Assembly: GCA_002633315.1 (NCBI GenBank)
Contig: NWBN01000002.1
Span: 1 to 64,000, forward strand
Origin: Bacteroidales bacterium Phil6
Lineage (GTDB): Bacteria; Bacteroidota; Bacteroidia; Bacteroidales; F082
Direction: 5' to 3'
Length of the DNA stretch: 64,000 bases
A model generated the notes under the pieces. It searched no databases and was not told the DNA's origin. It was given only the letters and a program-made list of their open reading frames with translations. Positions within the stretch are counted from its first letter, which is position 1. Every line of letters starts with the position of its first letter. The position numbers and the translations under genes were made by a program. Positions 25,242 through 34,775 of this stretch are shown piece after piece.

Positions 25242-27047
25242 ATGATTAGAAAGAACCCCAACTATTCTTCACGTCAATATGTTGTTATAGGCATATTTTC
25301 TATTATAACAACAATTTTACTTGCAAGATTGTTTTACATACAGATTATCAGCGAAGACTACAAAAAAGACAACACTGTAAGGCACACCACTTTATATCCT
25401 TCAAGAGGCAGAATTATAGATCGTAACGGCAAGGTTCTGGTATATAACGATGCTATTTACGATTTAATGGTTGTTCCAAGAGCTGTTAAAAAAATCGACA
25501 CCGTTTCTTTTTGTAACTTACTCAATATCGACAAGGATACATATATCAATGAGCTTAAAAAAGCAAGACGTTATTCTTCTTTCAAGCCTTCTGTTTTCAT
25601 ATCGCAATTGACAAAAGAAGAATACGGCAAAATAGCCGCTGTACTTTATAAATATCCCGGTTTTTACTTTCAGATACGTTCAATAAGAAGTTACAACTAT
25701 CCAATTGCTGCTCACACTGTCGGAAACATTGGAGAGGTGAGCCGTCAGGACCTTGAAAATGACAGTTATTACAGCATTGGCGATTTCATTGGTAAATCCG
25801 GCATTGAAAGTTATTATGAAAAAGAATTGAGAGGAAAAAAAGGCGTACGGCTTATCGTCGTTGACGTTCATAATAGAGAGAAAGAGAGTTTCATGGATGG
25901 CAGATATGACACTCTACCTGTCGCCGGCAAAGACATTATCTTAGGTTTAGATGCTGATTTACAACAATATGGTGAATATCTTATGAATAATAAGAGCGGT
26001 TCTATCGTAGCTATTGAACCTTCTACCGGTGAGGTATTAGCTATGATATCCGCCCCTACATATAACCCGACAGACTTGGTTGGACGTAAAAGAAGCAACA
26101 GTTATCAGAGACTTCTTGATGACAGTTTGCGCCCATTGATAAACAGAGCTGTCAACGGCACTTATCCTCCGGGGTCCACCTTCAAAACCATCAACGCTTT
26201 GATAGGACTGCAAAGCAAAGCCGTCAACACCACAACAAAATATATATGCAACGGACCGGACAGTTCACCCATAAAATGTACTCATTATCATCATTCTCCC
26301 GTCGGACTTATCGACGGCTTGGAAAATTCGTGCAACCCGTATTTTTGGAATGTCTATCAAGATATGTTAAACTCATATCGTTTCAAGAATGTAAAACAAG
26401 GATATCAATTTTGGTACGATTTGGTACTTCAATTCGGGTTGGGTACATCTTTCAAAACCGATATCGCTTCCAACTCACCAGGAAATATTCCCGACACCAA
26501 TTATTTCAACAAATTATACCGTGGTGTATGGAATGCCATGACGGTCAGATCATTAAGTATAGGACAAGGTGAATTGCTTGTCACTCCGCTGCAATTGGCA
26601 AATATGGCAGCTGCTATTGGCAACGAAGGGTTTTATTATCCGCCTCATTATATAAAAAGATTCGAAGACGGCAGCATGAACGACAGTATCTATCATAAAG
26701 TGACAATAGATATCGACAAGGCATATTTTAAAAATGTCAAAGAAGGCATGCGAAATGTTTTTGAAGGCAACAGAGGAACTGCGAGGTTTTATCGCATCGA
26801 CAGCATCACTGTAGCCGGCAAGACCGGCACTGCAGAAAACCCTCATGGATTAGACCATTCCATAATAATGGCTTTCGCTCCTATTGACAACCCTCGTATT
26901 GCCATTGCCGTGATAGTTGAAAATGCAGGATTCGGTTCTTCTTGGGCAGCACCTATAGCAAGTCTTATGATAGAAAAATACATAAAAGGCTATGTGACAA
27001 GACCTGAAATAGAAGAAAGAGTTGTTAAATTTGAAGATATAAAATAA
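25242..27047 (+). CDS. mrdA: Penicillin-binding protein 2, elongation transpeptidase
   Basis: Cross-links lateral-wall peptidoglycan with RodA. 601 residues: one N-terminal membrane helix (about 13-33), the PBP dimerisation domain with the RGRIIDRNGKVLVYN motif (about 55-70), and the transpeptidase domain with the three catalytic motifs STFK (Ser312, Lys315), SCN (363-365) and KTG (527-529). All essential residues are present. The stop overlaps the rodA start (TAATG), so the pair is translationally coupled. The usual upstream mreBCD genes are not here; the neighbour on the other side is the divergent gldH operon. Confidence 0.95.
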   Translation: MIRKNPNYSSRQYVVIGIFSIITTILLARLFYIQIISEDYKKDNTVRHTTLYPSRGRIIDRNGKVLVYNDAIYDLMVVPRAVKKIDTVSFCNLLNIDKDTYINELKKARRYSSFKPSVFISQLTKEEYGKIAAVLYKYPGFYFQIRSIRSYNYPIAAHTVGNIGEVSRQDLENDSYYSIGDFIGKSGIESYYEKELRGKKGVRLIVVDVHNREKESFMDGRYDTLPVAGKDIILGLDADLQQYGEYLMNNKSGSIVAIEPSTGEVLAMISAPTYNPTDLVGRKRSNSYQRLLDDSLRPLINRAVNGTYPPGSTFKTINALIGLQSKAVNTTTKYICNGPDSSPIKCTHYHHSPVGLIDGLENSCNPYFWNVYQDMLNSYRFKNVKQGYQFWYDLVLQFGLGTSFKTDIASNSPGNIPDTNYFNKLYRGVWNAMTVRSLSIGQGELLVTPLQLANMAAAIGNEGFYYPPHYIKRFEDGSMNDSIYHKVTIDIDKAYFKNVKEGMRNVFEGNRGTARFYRIDSITVAGKTGTAENPHGLDHSIIMAFAPIDNPRIAIAVIVENAGFGSSWAAPIASLMIEKYIKGYVTRPEIEERVVKFEDIK

Positions 27048-28303
27048 TGGGCATAAAAAACATCATAGGGAAAATAGATTGGTTTCTGCTATTGCTGTAC
27101 TTGGCATTACTTGCTGTAGGTCTTGTAAGTATCTATGCTGCCGCTTTCAATGAGAATCACACCGATATATACGACCTCACACAAAACTATGGCAAACAAC
27201 TTTTATTCATAGGAATAAGTTTATTTACCGGATTCGTCATTTTATTGATCGATGCAAAATTTTTCAACACTTTTGCTTATTTGTTTTACGGATTGTCTAT
27301 ATTTTTACTGTTATTCGTATTAGTTTCAGGAACAACAATTGCAGGTTCAAAATCATGGATACAACTCGGGATTTTTTCTTTTCAGCCATCTGAACTTGCC
27401 AAATTCACCACTGCTTTGGCTGTAGCTCATTATCTCGGCAAAAATGACACTGACTTTTCAAAAATAAAAACAAAACTCATAGCTTCCGGATTAGTATTAT
27501 TGCCAATGTCATTAGTACTTTTACAAGGAGATGCCGGATCTGCATTAGTTTTCCTTGTATTCCTATTGGTATTCTATAGAGAAGGAATGACAGGACTTAT
27601 ATTGATAACCGGACTTGTAGCAATAATATTATTCTTATTGACAATTTTCTTTTCCAAATGGTATGTCATTATCGGTGTTTCTGTTATCACAATAGCAGTA
27701 TCTTTTATTATTGGCAATTTAAAGAAAAACATATTAAAAATAATAGGTGTTTACTCTTTAATAGTAATTTTTGTTTTAGGAGTAAATTTTGCATTCAATA
27801 ATATATTGAAACCGCATCAAAGAAACCGTATCAATGTTATTTTAGGAATAGAGAAAGACACTAAAAATATAGGATACAATTTAAATCAGTCATTGACAGC
27901 CATTGGGTCAGGCGGATTGACCGGTAAAGGTTTTCTACAGGGAACCATGACGAGATACAAATATGTCCCCGAACAGCATACCGACTTCATATTTTGCACC
28001 ATAGGAGAAGAGGGCGGATTTTTAGGAGTGACTGTTGTTCTCTTGTTATACTTGGCATTTTTCATCAGGATAATAGTATTGGCAGAACGACAAAGATCGG
28101 TATTCAGTAGAATATACGGATACGGAATAGTGTCAATTTTATTTTTTCATTTTACCGTCAATATTGCCATGACAATAGGATTAATGCCTGTAATAGGGAT
28201 ACCATTGCCATTTCTCAGCTATGGCGGTTCAAGTTTATTGATATTCAGCATTATGATATTTGTTTTCTTAAAACAAGATGCCAACAGAATGAACATTCTG
28301 TAA
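27047..28303 (+). CDS. rodA: Rod-shape SEDS glycosyltransferase RodA
   Basis: Polymerises peptidoglycan glycan strands during elongation, partner of PBP2. 418 residues with about ten membrane helices. SEDS hallmarks are GSKSWIQLGIFSFQPSELAK (about 103-122), LLQGDAGSALVFLVF (with the catalytic Asp) and the C-terminal GLTGKGFLQG, PEQHTDFIF, EEGGFLG and IPLPFLSYGGSSLL blocks. The start codon overlaps the mrdA stop by one base. Confidence 0.95.
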   Translation: MGIKNIIGKIDWFLLLLYLALLAVGLVSIYAAAFNENHTDIYDLTQNYGKQLLFIGISLFTGFVILLIDAKFFNTFAYLFYGLSIFLLLFVLVSGTTIAGSKSWIQLGIFSFQPSELAKFTTALAVAHYLGKNDTDFSKIKTKLIASGLVLLPMSLVLLQGDAGSALVFLVFLLVFYREGMTGLILITGLVAIILFLLTIFFSKWYVIIGVSVITIAVSFIIGNLKKNILKIIGVYSLIVIFVLGVNFAFNNILKPHQRNRINVILGIEKDTKNIGYNLNQSLTAIGSGGLTGKGFLQGTMTRYKYVPEQHTDFIFCTIGEEGGFLGVTVVLLLYLAFFIRIIVLAERQRSVFSRIYGYGIVSILFFHFTVNIAMTIGLMPVIGIPLPFLSYGGSSLLIFSIMIFVFLKQDANRMNIL

Positions 28304-28399
28304 TTATTTCATAATAATTAAAAATGATAAATCCCCGTCAATTGACTATCAGAGGATATAAAAAGTTGAAAATATCTTTTTTTATTGTGTAAGAATATA

Positions 28400-29506
28400 C
28401 TATCTTGCAACATTAATACCGAGTGAGATATTCAATCCCAATGCGGTATTGACAAGAGAACTATCCAATTGAACGAGATTGGGTTTAGCTATAGCATCTT
28501 TAAGAGGTACCGAAATAAAGTTAGGATGACGATAAGACACCATATTGCCATATTCCTTATTAAGCACCATTTCAAAAGCCTTGACGCCAAATTGAGAAGC
28601 GAGGACGCGGTCGTATGCTATCGGGACGCCTCCACGTTGAAGATGTCCTAATGTCGTTTCACGCATATCATGTTTAAAACCAGCAGCTTTCATCTGGCGT
28701 ATAAACTCCTGACCTATGCCTCCGAGTTTCACGTTCTCATAACCTATTTCATTGCTCACCTCGAAAATCTGCTGTCCATCCTTAGGTCTTGCACCCTCTG
28801 ATATCACCACAACAGCGAATCCTCTGTCAAATTTGAAACGTTCTTCGAGACAAGCCTTTACAATCTCAATGTCATAAGGAAATTCCGGGATAAGACATAC
28901 CTCTGCACCTCCTGCCACTGCCGCGTTAAGAGCTATCCATCCCGCATCGCGCCCCATGACTTCCAAAACAAAGACTCTATTATGACTTGCAGCGGTAGTG
29001 ACAAGTTTATCGACAGCCTCTGTAGCAACCTGCACTGCAGTCTGAAAACCGAAAGTACTGTCAGTCATCGATAAGTCATTATCTATTGTCTTAGGAACAC
29101 CTATTATATTAAGACCTTTCTCATAAAGACGCTGTGAGATACGTTGTGAGCCGTCGCCACCAATATTTATCACACAGTCGATACCCATATACTGCAGTTT
29201 ACGTATCATCTCATCGGATCTGTCAACTACAGACCATGTACCGTCATTATTTTTCACCGGCCATGAGAATGGACCTCCTTTATTGGTGGTCTCCAAAATG
29301 GTACCTCCGCGAAAATGAATACCACGTACTGTTTCCGGAGTCAGTCTCACCACCTCGGTAGGTTCCCATAAAATGCCGTTAAAAGCCTGTATACTACCCA
29401 ACACCTCCCAATCAGACTCTTGAGAAGCTCTTTTGACAATAGCCCTTATTACAGCATTAAGTCCGGGACAATCGCCACCACCTGTTAATACAAGTACTCG
29501 TTTCAT
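28400..29506 (-). CDS. pfkA: 6-phosphofructokinase, ATP-type
   Basis: Phosphorylates fructose-6-phosphate in glycolysis. 368 residues. Motifs: GGGDCPGLNAVIRAIV (9-24), GGDGS (116-120), PKTIDNDL (138-145, catalytic Asp in the TIDND segment), and GRDAGWIAL. The residue that separates ATP from pyrophosphate users is Gly119, the ATP-type, whereas the second position is Lys139 as in pyrophosphate enzymes and a subset of ATP enzymes, so ATP dependence is likely but worth testing. It lies 34 bases after aspS and is probably co-transcribed with it. Confidence 0.93.
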   Translation of the reverse strand: MKRVLVLTGGGDCPGLNAVIRAIVKRASQESDWEVLGSIQAFNGILWEPTEVVRLTPETVRGIHFRGGTILETTNKGGPFSWPVKNNDGTWSVVDRSDEMIRKLQYMGIDCVINIGGDGSQRISQRLYEKGLNIIGVPKTIDNDLSMTDSTFGFQTAVQVATEAVDKLVTTAASHNRVFVLEVMGRDAGWIALNAAVAGGAEVCLIPEFPYDIEIVKACLEERFKFDRGFAVVVISEGARPKDGQQIFEVSNEIGYENVKLGGIGQEFIRQMKAAGFKHDMRETTLGHLQRGGVPIAYDRVLASQFGVKAFEMVLNKEYGNMVSYRHPNFISVPLKDAIAKPNLVQLDSSLVNTALGLNISLGINVAR

Positions 29507-29540
29507 AATATATCTTTTTTATGTTAACGATTACCAACGT

Positions 29541-31301
29541 TTATTGTTTCAAATCCAATTTAATTTGAAGTTCCTCCAACTGTTCTTCAGAAATAGGAGA
29601 CGGAGATTCAGCCATCATATCGCGCCCCATATTGTTTTTTGGGAAAGCTATAAAATCGCGTATGCTGTCTTGTCCGCCGAACAAAGCACAAAGACGGTCG
29701 AAGCCGAAAGCCAATCCTGCATGCGGAGGTGCTCCATATTCAAAAGCATTCATGAGAAAACCAAACTGTTCCTTTGCTTTCTCCTCAGTAAATCCAAGAG
29801 TATGGAACATTTTACCTTGAAGATTACTGTCGTGGATACGGATGGACCCGCCGCCAACCTCTACACCATTAAGCACTATGTCATAGGCATTGGCTCTTAT
29901 CTTACCCCATTGTGTCTCATCTTCTAAAAGATATTCATCTTCCGGCTTAGGCGCAGTAAACGGGTGATGCATGGCATAATAACGCTGTGTTTCTTCGTCC
30001 CATTCCAAAAGAGGAAAGTCCACAACCCAAAGAGGCTTGTAATTGTCGGGGTTCCTAAGCCCTAATTGATTGCCCATTTCAAGACGAAGAACATTGAGTT
30101 GTGTCCTTGTCTCCATTGCTTTACCTGAGAGTATCAAAAGCATATCGCCAGGTTTTGCCTCAAAACGGTCCAACCATATTTTAAGGTCATCGGAAGTATA
30201 AAACTTATCTACAGAAGATTTTACCGTTCCATCCTCATTATATTTTACATAAACAAGACCTTTTGCTCCTACCTGAGGACGTTTGACAAAATCAGTGAGA
30301 GCATCTATTTGTTTACGTGTATAACCGGCACAGCCTTGCGCATTGATACCGACCACCAATTCAGCATCATCGAAGACAGGAAAGTTTTTGCCTTTGACAA
30401 GATCCGTCAATTCGACAAATCTCATTCCAAAGCGTATGTCAGGTTTATCACTACCATAATATTTCATGGCATCATGCCAGGTGATACGAGGAAATTGTTC
30501 AAACTCAATGCCTTTTACCTCTTTGAAAAGATGTTTTACAAGACCTTCGAACATATTCAGAACATCGTCTTGTTCCACAAACGACATCTCACAATCTATT
30601 TGTGTAAACTCCGGTTGACGGTCAGCACGCAGGTCTTCATCACGGAAGCATCGCACTATCTGGAAATAACGGTCAAAACCAGCCACCATGAGAAGTTGTT
30701 TAAATTGTTGAGGCGACTGTGGAAGTGCATAAAACTCACCGGGATTCATTCTTGAAGGCACGACAAAATCCCTCGCCCCTTCCGGTGTCGATTTTATCAG
30801 ACAAGGTGTCTCTATCTCCAAAAATCCATTGGAAGAGAGATAATTACGGGTCTGAATAGCCATGTTATGGCGAAGGATTATATTATTTTTCAATGGATTA
30901 CGTCTCAAGTCAAGATAACGGTACTTCATACGCAATTCATCTCCCCCATCAGACTTGTCTTCTATAGTAAAAGGCGGTATTTTACTTACTGTTAAGATAT
31001 TTATCATCTGTACTTTAATCTCAATATCACCTGTTGGCATATTGGGATTTTTACTCTCACGTTCTATTACCACACCTTTAACCTGAATGACATATTCACG
31101 TCCGAGACTACGTGCTTTCTCTATCACTTCCGAAGGTGTAACACCTTCCTGCATGAAAAGTTGTGTTATGCCATATCTATCTCTTAAATCTACCCATAAC
31201 AAGGTTCCCTTGTCGCGGACACGTTGCACCCAACCGCTCAATGTCACTTCTTTACCGACATCGGCAAGTCTAAGTTCTCCGCATGTATGTGTTCTATACA
31301 T
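29541..31301 (-). CDS. aspS: Aspartyl-tRNA synthetase
   Basis: Charges tRNA-Asp. 586 residues, the normal bacterial length: an N-terminal OB-fold anticodon domain (about 1-110: [20 protein letters not shown]), the class II core with motif 2 ([18 protein letters not shown]), the bacterial insertion (GAD) domain and motif 3 ([16 protein letters not shown]), ending in [10 protein letters not shown]. All three class II motifs are intact. A -7 box (TATTTTTG read at 31321-31328) gives a short leader of about 15 bases. pfkA follows in the same direction. Confidence 0.96.
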   Translation of the reverse strand: MYRTHTCGELRLADVGKEVTLSGWVQRVRDKGTLLWVDLRDRYGITQLFMQEGVTPSEVIEKARSLGREYVIQVKGVVIERESKNPNMPTGDIEIKVQMINILTVSKIPPFTIEDKSDGGDELRMKYRYLDLRRNPLKNNIILRHNMAIQTRNYLSSNGFLEIETPCLIKSTPEGARDFVVPSRMNPGEFYALPQSPQQFKQLLMVAGFDRYFQIVRCFRDEDLRADRQPEFTQIDCEMSFVEQDDVLNMFEGLVKHLFKEVKGIEFEQFPRITWHDAMKYYGSDKPDIRFGMRFVELTDLVKGKNFPVFDDAELVVGINAQGCAGYTRKQIDALTDFVKRPQVGAKGLVYVKYNEDGTVKSSVDKFYTSDDLKIWLDRFEAKPGDMLLILSGKAMETRTQLNVLRLEMGNQLGLRNPDNYKPLWVVDFPLLEWDEETQRYYAMHHPFTAPKPEDEYLLEDETQWGKIRANAYDIVLNGVEVGGGSIRIHDSNLQGKMFHTLGFTEEKAKEQFGFLMNAFEYGAPPHAGLAFGFDRLCALFGGQDSIRDFIAFPKNNMGRDMMAESPSPISEEQLEELQIKLDLKQ

Positions 31302-31420
31302 AATTCAATATTATTTCCTGCAAAAATAACGTTTTTTTAAAAACAAGATAATAAAAGTTGATAATTTTTGAGGACTATGAGTATAGAGAAACCCGTTAAA
31401 CACTTGTGTTCTCCAATACT

Positions 31421-33253
31421 TTATTTGGAGACATCTGCAAAGATATTCATCACACAGTTTTTACAGTCGAACTCTATTCTGAAACTGCCGACATCATTTT
31501 TCAATATTAAAGGTGTTGCAGGTTTTCCTGTCTCTCGACAACACATTCCGTTGGCATAACGAATACAATGTTTAGTAGTCATTACTTTCAACAGTGAAGA
31601 AGGCATTCGTTTTTCCACACCGTATTTAATATCTTTAACACCGTGATTCTCATAAAATTTTAGTGACTCATCATTTATAATGTTAGATAAATAGTCAACA
31701 TGATCACAAGGATAAGGATAATCATTATCGTATGAATTTCTTAAAATCCTGTTTTCAATATGATTACCGACAAGATAACTTTTAACTGCATCAACAAGAA
31801 CACGTTTCATATTACCAAGTACAGAAGCAGGTATAAAATACGTCTCGGACATGTCAAGGACAAATTCCTTAATGTTAAAAGGAGTATCTCCCCATTGTGT
31901 TGCCTTACGGCGTATATTATCTGTCGCAGCACTTTTATTGTCTGCAATTATCTTGTCTGTAGGGAAAGACATCGTAATATCATGTAAATCATCATCATAA
32001 AATCCGACACTCATAGAATAACCGTTGTCTGTATCGAAAAGTCGTAGTTTTATATCCATCTTGCGACAATTCTTAGACTGTTCCAAAGATTTCATCCGGA
32101 CAGGATCTGAGTTTCTATATATATCCGTACCTTTAGTGACAGGTCTCATCTGATTAGGTATCACTGTTTTACCATCAACGGCATTGACAAGGAAACCTTG
32201 AATCTGACGGTCTTTATCTATAAAACACAAACCATCGCCATTATGAAGAGTCTTGGATGTCATAACCGTCAATGAGTTACGTCCCACATTCGTTACTTTA
32301 CCAATATATTCTCCCATAGACTTGGGAGTATATGGAGAATCTATATCTTTTTGACGACCGTTCAAAAAATAGTCTGAAAAACCACGTGAAAAAGATTTTT
32401 CCAAAGAAGGAATGAATGTGAAAAAAGAGTTGCCTCTTGAACTACGTACATATTCCGAATCAGACTCCAAAACATCATCAATGGCTTTACGATAATATGC
32501 GGTGGTATTCTTGACATAATCTATATCTTTCAACCTGCCTTCTATCTTGAACGACGATATTCCGGCATCCATCAGAGACCTTATATTTTTACTGTTGTTA
32601 AGGTCTTTCAATGAAAGAAGATGTTTGTTTTTTATCAATAAAGAATCATTTTCATCAACAAGGTCCCATGAGAGACGACAAGGCTGAGCACAAGCTCCTC
32701 TGTTGGCACTACGGCCACCTATATAATAACTCAAATAACACTGACCACTGTAACAAACACATAATGCACCATGAACAAAAAATTCAAGAAGCACATTGGT
32801 ATTGTCGCTAATTTCCTTTATTTCATTGATTGTCAATTCACGAGCCAAAACAACCTGAGAAAAACCCATTTTTTCAAGAAATTTTACTTTCTCAACAGTA
32901 TTGTTATGACATTGTGTGCTTGCATGCAATGCTATTGGAGGCAAATCCATCTGCAACAATGCCATATCTTGAATTATCATCGCATCCACACCAATATTCC
33001 AACAATCGCAAACTATTTTGCGAGCCTGTTCCAACTCATTGTCAAACAAAAGAGTATTTAATGTTACATATACCTTGGCATCATACAATGCAGCATGTTT
33101 GCACAGTTTTTCAATATCGGCAATTGAATTGACAGCCTTTTCACGAGCTCCGAAAACCGGACCTCCTATATAAACGGCATCGGCTCCATGGTCGATAGCG
33201 GCTATACCTGTTTCTACATTCTTTGCCGGTGACAACAATTCTATTTTTTTCAT
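31421..33253 (-). CDS. Peptidase U32 family protein (RlhA/YegQ-like)
   Basis: 610 residues. The N-terminal U32 domain (about 1-330) starts MKKIELLSPAKNVETGIAA and carries the family signature LEFFVHGALCVCYSGQCYLS followed by GGRSANRGACAQPCRL, with the Cys residues that bind an iron-sulfur cluster or metal in this family. The C-terminal half is a collagenase-associated domain typical of long U32 proteins. Characterised long members (E. coli RlhA) are needed for hydroxylation of a 23S rRNA cytidine; others are called collagenases. The start at 33253 is chosen over an open extension of 27 codons, which is AT-rich and unlike the family. Substrate not proven. Confidence 0.85.
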   Translation of the reverse strand: MKKIELLSPAKNVETGIAAIDHGADAVYIGGPVFGAREKAVNSIADIEKLCKHAALYDAKVYVTLNTLLFDNELEQARKIVCDCWNIGVDAMIIQDMALLQMDLPPIALHASTQCHNNTVEKVKFLEKMGFSQVVLARELTINEIKEISDNTNVLLEFFVHGALCVCYSGQCYLSYYIGGRSANRGACAQPCRLSWDLVDENDSLLIKNKHLLSLKDLNNSKNIRSLMDAGISSFKIEGRLKDIDYVKNTTAYYRKAIDDVLESDSEYVRSSRGNSFFTFIPSLEKSFSRGFSDYFLNGRQKDIDSPYTPKSMGEYIGKVTNVGRNSLTVMTSKTLHNGDGLCFIDKDRQIQGFLVNAVDGKTVIPNQMRPVTKGTDIYRNSDPVRMKSLEQSKNCRKMDIKLRLFDTDNGYSMSVGFYDDDLHDITMSFPTDKIIADNKSAATDNIRRKATQWGDTPFNIKEFVLDMSETYFIPASVLGNMKRVLVDAVKSYLVGNHIENRILRNSYDNDYPYPCDHVDYLSNIINDESLKFYENHGVKDIKYGVEKRMPSSLLKVMTTKHCIRYANGMCCRETGKPATPLILKNDVGSFRIEFDCKNCVMNIFADVSK

Positions 33254-33571
33254 AACTTGCTGCATTAAAACGGCAAATATCCGTAATTTTTCATTTCTGT
33301 CAAACCAAAACAACAATAATTTACTTTCTTCCAATATAAAATGACTCTATCTTTGTCTGTTAAACTTATTTTAATCCGTGTTAATAAATTTTATAACAAA
33401 GTGATAAAAAATTAACAGATTGAAAAGTGACAACATATCTTTACTGTTATTACAAATACACATCATAAAAATCTCTTCCTGCAAAATTGGTCATCATATC
33501 ACGAAAACGGGTAAGTCGTATCTTAACAAGTAAAATTATTTTTGCATTATTGAAACCAATAATTACATATC
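33254..33571. other. Divergent intergenic region with two plus-strand -7 boxes
   Basis: Plus-strand -7 boxes are seen at 33348-33355 (TATCTTTG) and 33537-33544 (TATTTTTG). The latter, 28 bases before the hydrolase start at 33572, is the likely promoter. No clear minus-strand box was found for the U32 gene. Nothing else recognisable. Confidence 0.5.
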
Positions 33572-34624
33572 ATGAAAAAAATCGTAATTACATTGATGGC
33601 AGTAGCATTATCAGCTGTCATTATCATATTGATAATCATTAATAAAAACAATAATATGGAGACAATAACAATGACAGAAGAATGGGACAAGGTATTTCCC
33701 GAGAGCGATAAAGTTGAACATTCGAAAGTAACTTTCAAGAATCGTTACGGCATCACATTAGTCGCCGATATGTATATTCCCAAAGATGCAACAGGCAAAT
33801 TGGCGGCTATCGCCGTGTGTGGTCCTTTTGGAGCTGTCAAGGAGCAGGTATCGGGACTTTATGCACAGACACTGGCAGAACGCGGATTTCTCACCATAGC
33901 CTTCGACCCGTCATTCACCGGTGAGAGCGGTGGAGAACCACGTTATGTGGCATCGCCAGACATCAACACCGAAGATTTCTGTGCAGCAATCGACTTTCTT
34001 TCGACATACGACAAAGCAGACAGTGAACGTATCGGCATCATAGGTATATGCGGATGGGGTGGATTTGCACTTAATGCTGCCGCCATTGACACCCGTATCA
34101 AAGCTGCTGTAACATCTACCATGTATGACATGAGCCGCGTAAATGCCAAGGGTTATTTTGACTCGGTAAATGAAGAACAGCGTTATGAGATGCGTAAACA
34201 ACTTAACAATCAACGTACAGAAGATTATAGAAACGGATTCTTCAAACGTGCTGGCGGTGTCGTTGACCCGCTGCCGGATGATGCTCCGCAATTTGTGAAA
34301 GACTACCACCTATATTACAAAACACCACGCGGATATCATCAACGTTCGCTAAACTCCAACGACGGCTGGAATGTCACATCATCGCTGTCTTTCATGAATA
34401 TGCCAATTCTTTCATATAGTGACGAGATACGCAGTGCGGTACTTATGTTACATGGCGAGAAAGCTCATTCACGCTATTTCAGTGAAGATGCCTTCAAGAA
34501 ACTCAAAGGCGACAACAAAGAACTTATGATAATTCCTGATGCATCACACGTTGACCTTTATGACAACATCGACATCATTCCTTTTGACAAGATAGAAAAC
34601 TTTTTCAATGTCTATCTGAAATAA
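33572..34624 (+). CDS. Alpha/beta hydrolase, YcjY/dienelactone-hydrolase-like
   Basis: 350 residues with one N-terminal hydrophobic helix (about 5-24), so exported or membrane-anchored. The alpha/beta-hydrolase fold is clear: an oxyanion region (AVCGPFGAVKEQ), FDPSFTGESGGEPR, a nucleophile elbow IGICGWGG (Cys160 at the position where Ser is usual nearby), the late ILSYSDEIRSAVLMLHGEKA and the catalytic His in DASHVDLYD (His326). The usual G-x-S-x-G is replaced by G-I-C-G-W-G-G, known from a Bacteroides-type subgroup; a Cys nucleophile, as in dienelactone hydrolase, is possible. The substrate is unknown. Confidence 0.75.
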   Translation: MKKIVITLMAVALSAVIIILIIINKNNNMETITMTEEWDKVFPESDKVEHSKVTFKNRYGITLVADMYIPKDATGKLAAIAVCGPFGAVKEQVSGLYAQTLAERGFLTIAFDPSFTGESGGEPRYVASPDINTEDFCAAIDFLSTYDKADSERIGIIGICGWGGFALNAAAIDTRIKAAVTSTMYDMSRVNAKGYFDSVNEEQRYEMRKQLNNQRTEDYRNGFFKRAGGVVDPLPDDAPQFVKDYHLYYKTPRGYHQRSLNSNDGWNVTSSLSFMNMPILSYSDEIRSAVLMLHGEKAHSRYFSEDAFKKLKGDNKELMIIPDASHVDLYDNIDIIPFDKIENFFNVYLK

Positions 34625-34645
34625 GAACTTATCATCAATTTATGT

Positions 34646-34690
34646 GTTGCGCCCGCCATCTTGTAATATTAAACAGGTGGCGGGCGCAAC
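34646..34690 (+). terminator. GC-rich hairpin after the hydrolase gene
   Basis: A perfect 13-bp stem (GTTGCGCCCGCCA / TGGCGGGCGCAAC) with a 19-base loop, strikingly GC-rich for this genome. It lies 22 bases after the stop but has only a poor T-run (AGTATCTTATT), so it may be an mRNA-stabilising or attenuating hairpin as well as a terminator. Confidence 0.6.
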
Positions 34691-34775
34691 AGTATCTTAT
34701 TCCAAAATCGACACTTCATACACTGACAATGTCATTTTAATATTATCTTTGCAACAATTTTAACTAAAATTCACA

